Position numbers and translations under genes: made by a program
Notes under the pieces: model-generated
What the model was told of the DNA's origin: nothing
Database searches by the model: none
The model's input: only the letters and a program-made list of their open reading frames with translations
Source of the DNA: Bacteroidetes bacterium 4572_114
GTDB lineage: Bacteria; Bacteroidota; Bacteroidia; Bacteroidales; 4484-276
Direction: 5' to 3'
Assembly (NCBI GenBank): GCA_002254335.1
Contig: NIVA01000193.1
Coordinates: forward strand, 1 to 7,565
DNA: 7,565 nt
In this document: positions 6,142 to 7,565 of the stretch, one piece after another
Layout: every line of letters starts with the position of its first letter
Position numbering within the stretch: the first letter of the stretch is position 1

Positions 6142-6619
6142 GATTTAATCTTTTAGACAAAAGTAAACTTTTTTATAGTAAAACAGATATGAAGCCTAAA
6201 TTGTTTTGTATCCGAAGATTATTCATCTTTAAATATCTGACAGAGATCCCAAAAATATAAGTTTCAGCAGATAAAAATGAATTAATAAGGGAGGTGGCCT
6301 AAAGTGATTTTTGTAATTCAGACTGATTATAAATTAAGTGAAATTAATATTTTGATTTTATCCCTGATATTTCTTATTGATGTAGCGAGTTAATTCATAG
6401 GTTATCAGTTTATTAAAATTTCAATAAACCTGGTTAAAGGCATTTGATTACATCTCTTTTAGTTATTTTCAGCAGTTCTGTCCCAAAGCTATTGATGCGA
6501 AAGTTGGGAAATTTTTATACTTTTCGGAACTTAAATACAAATGAATAAGATAGGGATTTTGAAAAAATTAACTAAGACAAGACTTTAACTTAACCATACT
6601 TTAAACAGACTTATTAATT
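6142..6619. other. Divergent intergenic region between the coiled-coil gene and dsrC
   Basis: This 478-bp AT-rich gap separates divergently transcribed genes and so holds promoters in both directions. The minus-strand box at 6158-6165 is listed separately. For dsrC only a weak candidate was found (TACTTTTC at 6518-6525, one mismatch, no good partner upstream). No terminator, RNA gene or convincing small gene was seen. Confidence 0.5.
6158..6165 (-). promoter_or_regulatory. Probable -7 box for the coiled-coil protein gene
   Basis: TACTTTTG on the minus strand fully matches TAnnTTTG and lies 17 bp before the ATG at 6141. A weak upstream element TCTG is found 18 bases before it. Confidence 0.4.
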
Positions 6620-6937
6620 ATGCCAACAATTAAAATTGAAAACAGGGTATTTGAAGTTGATGACGAAGGTTTCCTTATAAGACCGGAAATTTGGGATAAA
6701 GAGGTAGCACGCCTTTTTGCGAAATATGATGGGATTGAAGAGATGAACGATAAACATTGGGCGGTTATAAATACCATAAGGCGCAACTTTGAAGAAAAAG
6801 GCAATGCCCCCAAGATAAGGGACCTTTGTAAAGCAACCGGTCTGCGGCTGCGCGAAATTTACGAACTCTTCCCACTTGGTCCGGCACGTGGTGCATGCAG
6901 GGTTGCCGGGTTGCCCAAAACTGATGGCTGCATTTGA
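6620..6937 (+). CDS. dsrC: DsrC-type sulfur-carrier protein (two redox cysteines)
   Basis: The 105-residue product is a complete TusE/DsrC/DsvC family protein: MPTIKIENRVFEVDDEGFLI (1-20), W25, the DKHWAVINTIRRNFEEKGNA helix region (44-63), IRDLCKATG, then LFPLGPARGACRVAGLPK and the terminal TDGCI. The C-terminal arm has Cys104 as penultimate residue and Cys93 ten residues before it, the CX10C arrangement of true DsrC. TusE, as in E. coli, keeps only the last cysteine. In sulfate/sulfite reducers and sulfur oxidisers DsrC carries sulfur as a trisulfide between DsrAB and DsrMKJOP. No dsrAB is visible here. It is followed after 30 bp by a cysteine desulfurase-like gene on the same strand, which suggests a persulfide relay. 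Role in this host is inference. Confidence 0.92.
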   Translation: MPTIKIENRVFEVDDEGFLIRPEIWDKEVARLFAKYDGIEEMNDKHWAVINTIRRNFEEKGNAPKIRDLCKATGLRLREIYELFPLGPARGACRVAGLPKTDGCI

Positions 6938-6967
6938 TTTATTTCTGTTGACAAACAACAAAAAGGA

Positions 6968-7565
6968 ATGAGTGAACTGATTTATCTTGACAACTCCGCA
7001 ACCTCTTTTCCAAAGCCCGAGCCGGTATATAAATTCATGGACGGGTTTTACCGGAAGCATGGTGTAAGCCCTGGCAGGTCGGGCTTTGATGCAGCAATAG
7101 AGACAGAGGAGATTGTTTTTGAAACGAGAAAAATTCTTTGCGGCCTCTTTAACGGAGATAACCCGAAACGGCTTACCTTTAGCTATAATGCCAGCGACTC
7201 GCTCAACATGCTAATCCAGGGCCTTACCGAAAAAGGCGATCATGTGGTGACCACTACCCTGGAACACAATTCGGTACTACGGCCATTGTACCACCTCAGT
7301 GAAAGTGGATTCATTGATGTTACTCATGTACACTTTGATGAAAATGGTTATGTGCATCCCGATGATATTAAAAAAGCCATCAGGGCCAACACAAAATTGG
7401 TGATTGTTAACCACAGCTCCAATGTTATCGGCACAATTCAGCCTTTGAAAGAAATTGGAAAAGTATGTAAGAAAGCCGGTGTTTATTTTGTTGTTGATGC
7501 CAGCCAGAGTGCCGGGGCTGTTCCAATTGATGTTGTGGATATGGGCATCGAAGGTTTGGGGGCAC
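6968..7565 (+). CDS. Class V aminotransferase, cysteine desulfurase family (3' end outside window)
   Basis: The frame opens at ATG 6968 and stays open for 199 codons to the window end. It starts MSELIYLDNSATSFPKPEPV, the usual N-terminus of NifS/IscS/SufS-like PLP enzymes. Further landmarks are FSYNASDSLN (71-80), TTLEHNS with His100 that stacks on PLP, NHSSNVIGTIQPL (148-160), and VDASQSAG with Asp177 and Gln180 contacting the cofactor. The PLP lysine (GHKG) and the cysteine-bearing loop lie beyond the edge, so desulfurase against selenocysteine lyase cannot be decided here. The sequence style resembles the 'cysteine desulfurase family protein' branch more than housekeeping IscS. AAAAGGA abuts the start codon with no spacer, so it is a poor Shine-Dalgarno site. 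The 30-bp gap from dsrC suggests co-transcription and sulfur donation to DsrC. Confidence 0.88.
   Translation, partial: MSELIYLDNSATSFPKPEPVYKFMDGFYRKHGVSPGRSGFDAAIETEEIVFETRKILCGLFNGDNPKRLTFSYNASDSLNMLIQGLTEKGDHVVTTTLEHNSVLRPLYHLSESGFIDVTHVHFDENGYVHPDDIKKAIRANTKLVIVNHSSNVIGTIQPLKEIGKVCKKAGVYFVVDASQSAGAVPIDVVDMGIEGLGA

Noticed and set aside
6541..6588. 15-codon plus-strand frame MNKIGILKKLTKTRL upstream of dsrC
   Set aside because: It could be a leader peptide, but it has no attenuator-like hairpin or regulatory codon run and is within chance expectation for AT-rich DNA.
6614..7060. 148-codon minus-strand open frame opposite dsrC and the desulfurase gene
   Set aside because: It is antisense to two well-supported genes and has no family resemblance.

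Overview
This window looks like Bacteroidota DNA, probably from an environmental member of the Bacteroidales/Marinilabiliales type; the rank is an inference. The evidence is a type IX secretion sorting tail (VYPNPSKG) on a secreted protein, an AT-rich background, start codons with almost no Shine-Dalgarno sequence, and several upstream boxes matching the Bacteroidota promoter pattern TTTG/TTG, about 19 bases, TAnnTTTG. Long intergenic stretches are filled with small repeats, as is common in such genomes.

Layout, left to right. At 1-48 (-) is the first 16 codons of a gene running off the left edge; upstream of it is a run of five GTCAT motifs spaced 10-11 bp (122-169). Two copies of a ~100-bp element with 15-bp inverted arms follow (242-474). 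They lie just 3' of an isocitrate/isopropylmalate-dehydrogenase-family gene (540-1663, -) that is broken near its 3' end: about 23 codons around the conserved HGxAP cofactor loop are missing and the frame is lost. A 349-bp gap with heptanucleotide repeats leads to an intact purB (2013-3377, -), adenylosuccinate lyase. The gap of about 900 bp at 3378-4278 has no convincing gene. It carries a GC-rich palindrome and several nested or imperfect inverted repeats. Then comes a 49-codon HicB-like gene (4279-4428, -), a broken type IX-secreted protein gene (4435-5619, -) and a small exported coiled-coil/membrane protein gene (5698-6141, -).

On the + strand, after a 478-bp divergent gap, dsrC (6620-6937) and a class V cysteine desulfurase-like gene (6968 to the window end) form a likely two-gene sulfur-relay operon. 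DsrC keeps both redox cysteines, which separates it from the single-cysteine TusE type. No dsrAB is visible here.

The minus-strand genes do not form one pathway: purB is purine synthesis, the dehydrogenase is central carbon metabolism, and the 4279-6141 block is envelope/secreted functions plus an orphan antitoxin-like protein. The points most worth a second look are the two-cysteine DsrC paired with a desulfurase, the non-triplet gene breaks (real decay or assembly fault), the phased GTCAT array and the dense repeat islands. I did not find clear evidence of a wholly new system.
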